From Chloroflexota bacterium (lineage in GTDB: Bacteria; Chloroflexota; Dehalococcoidia; UBA1127; JACQUN01), in contig JACQUN010000137.1 in assembly GCA_016210285.1 (NCBI GenBank), forward strand, positions 1 to 5,335: a stretch of 5,335 nt of DNA, in the 5' to 3' direction. Each line of letters begins with the position of its first letter. The first letter of the stretch is position 1. Shown here piece after piece: positions 4,515-5,335 of the stretch. The notes beneath the pieces were generated by a model that made no database searches, was not told the DNA's origin, and saw only the letters and a program-made list of their open reading frames with translations. Position numbers and translations under genes: made by a program.

Positions 4515-5335
4515 GGGAGGGAATTGCCAGCGCCGTGGGAATCCCCGCAGGGCGTGCGTGGGCGATGGGGGCGGGGCAGTGGAGGCGGTGGCTGGGCCCG
4601 TACCGGCCACGATTTGAGGACTGGCGGTTCTGGGCGGTGCAGGGGCTGGTGGTGCTGGTGGCGGGGATCCACACCCTGGCGGAGGCCTTGGAGGTGCTGG
4701 GGGAAGGGGGAGGGTTCCAGCCGCTGTACTTTGTGCCCAGCGCGCTGTTCTTCATCCCGGTGGTGTACGCGGCGCTGAACTTTGGGTTTGCGGGGGCAGT
4801 GGCCACGGCGGTGTGGTGCACGGTGCTGACGGTGCCCAACTGGGTGCTGTTTCATCAGGGGTGGGACCGGGTGGGGTGCCTGTTCCAGGTAGGGGCGGTG
4901 GACGCGATTGGGGTGTTTGTGGGGCAGCGGGTGGAGCGGGAGAGGGCGGCGCGGCGGCATGCGGAGGCGGCGGGGATGGCGCTGCGAGCGTCGGAGTCGA
5001 GATACCGGGGGTTGTTTGAGAGCAGCCCTGGGGCCGTGCTGGTGCTGGACTCTGGTGGGGTGGTGCTGGAGGCAAATCCCGCGGCGGGGGAGCTGTTCCA
5101 GCGGGAGCCTGGAGTGCTGAGGGGGGAGCAGGTAGCGGCGCTGGTTGGGGAGGGATGTGCCAGGGAGGTGTTGGGGGTAGCGGGTTCCCCTGAGGGGGGA
5201 ACGTGCTGCGCGGTATCTCGGGTGAAGCAGCCGGGGGGAGGGGAGGTGTACCTGGAGCCGACGGTGACGCGGATCAGCGACGGAGAGGGGAAGTCGGTGG
5301 TCCAGGTGCTGCTGCGGGATGTGACGGAGGAGCGC
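4511..5335 (+). CDS. Membrane PAS sensor, likely histidine kinase; 3' end cut off by window
   Basis: An open frame of 275 codons runs without a stop from GTG at 4511 to the window edge. Early residues are amphipathic and basic (RRWLGPYRPRF, 25-35). Hydrophobic helices follow near 41-60, 72-90, 92-114 and 122-138. A charged Glu/Arg-rich helix (about 139-165) then leads into a PAS domain: SRYRGLFESSPGAVLVLD (163-180), EANPAAGELF (187-196) and a closing VLLRDVTEER (266-275), the usual end of a PAS/PAC unit. Kinase domains are not in the window, so the histidine-kinase call rests on this architecture and on the four-base GTGA overlap with the response-regulator gene. GGAGGAGG at 4493-4500 supports the GTG start; ATG at 4565 is an alternative but has a poorer ribosome site. 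The PAS domain holds Cys216, Cys232 and Cys233. The signal sensed is unknown. Confidence 0.85.
   Translation, partial: MREGIASAVGIPAGRAWAMGAGQWRRWLGPYRPRFEDWRFWAVQGLVVLVAGIHTLAEALEVLGEGGGFQPLYFVPSALFFIPVVYAALNFGFAGAVATAVWCTVLTVPNWVLFHQGWDRVGCLFQVGAVDAIGVFVGQRVERERAARRHAEAAGMALRASESRYRGLFESSPGAVLVLDSGGVVLEANPAAGELFQREPGVLRGEQVAALVGEGCAREVLGVAGSPEGGTCCAVSRVKQPGGGEVYLEPTVTRISDGEGKSVVQVLLRDVTEER

Noticed and set aside
4115..4960. Minus strand open frame (281 codons) opposite the response regulator and sensor
   Set aside because: It is a Pro/His/Arg/Ser-rich low-complexity product with no domain, and the + strand frames give complete REC, HTH and PAS signatures.
5184..5202. Inverted repeat GTTCCCC / GGGGAAC with five-base loop in the sensor gene
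   Set aside because: It lies inside an intact PAS coding frame, has no T-run, and is expected by chance in such G-rich sequence.

Overview
The window is GC-rich bacterial DNA holding one partial tRNA and five protein genes in two divergent transcription units. The organism cannot be fixed from 5.3 kb. The ActC-like NrfD protein, the GC-rich coding sequence, the NarL-type regulator with a downstream PAS kinase and the encoded CCA end of the tRNA would all fit a Chloroflexota or similar deep-branching lineage. That placement is inference only.

Left edge (1-61): the 3' part of a tRNA-Gln(UUG) gene on the + strand. A 55-base gap with no convincing terminator follows.

Minus-strand operon (3616 down to 117): three tightly packed genes, in order of transcription. 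(1) A Tat-exported protein with four [4Fe-4S] cluster motifs, of the DmsB/PsrB/NrfC family. (2) A ten-helix NrfD/PsrC/ActC-type membrane quinone-reactive subunit, which starts inside the stop codon of the first gene (GTGA overlap). (3) An exported protein with an N-terminal cupredoxin, a long linker, an Ig-like domain and a C-terminal membrane anchor. Together they look like a small quinol-linked electron-transfer complex on the outer face of the membrane. Electrons could pass between the quinone pool, the FeS chain and a copper centre. Neither a molybdopterin catalytic subunit nor any c-type heme motif (CxxCH) is present in the operon as seen. This sets it apart from the polysulfide/DMSO reductases and from alternative complex III, and is the most interesting aspect of the window.

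Divergent intergenic region (3617-3845, 229 bases): it holds a good extended -10 promoter for the rightward genes, a weak candidate promoter for the leftward operon, and a cluster of small palindromic and repeated motifs that could be operators.

Plus-strand operon (3846 to window end): a NarL/FixJ response regulator, followed with a GTGA overlap by a membrane-bound PAS sensor protein. The latter is almost certainly the cognate histidine kinase, cut by the window edge before its kinase domain. This two-component system may regulate the divergent redox operon, but only its position supports that.
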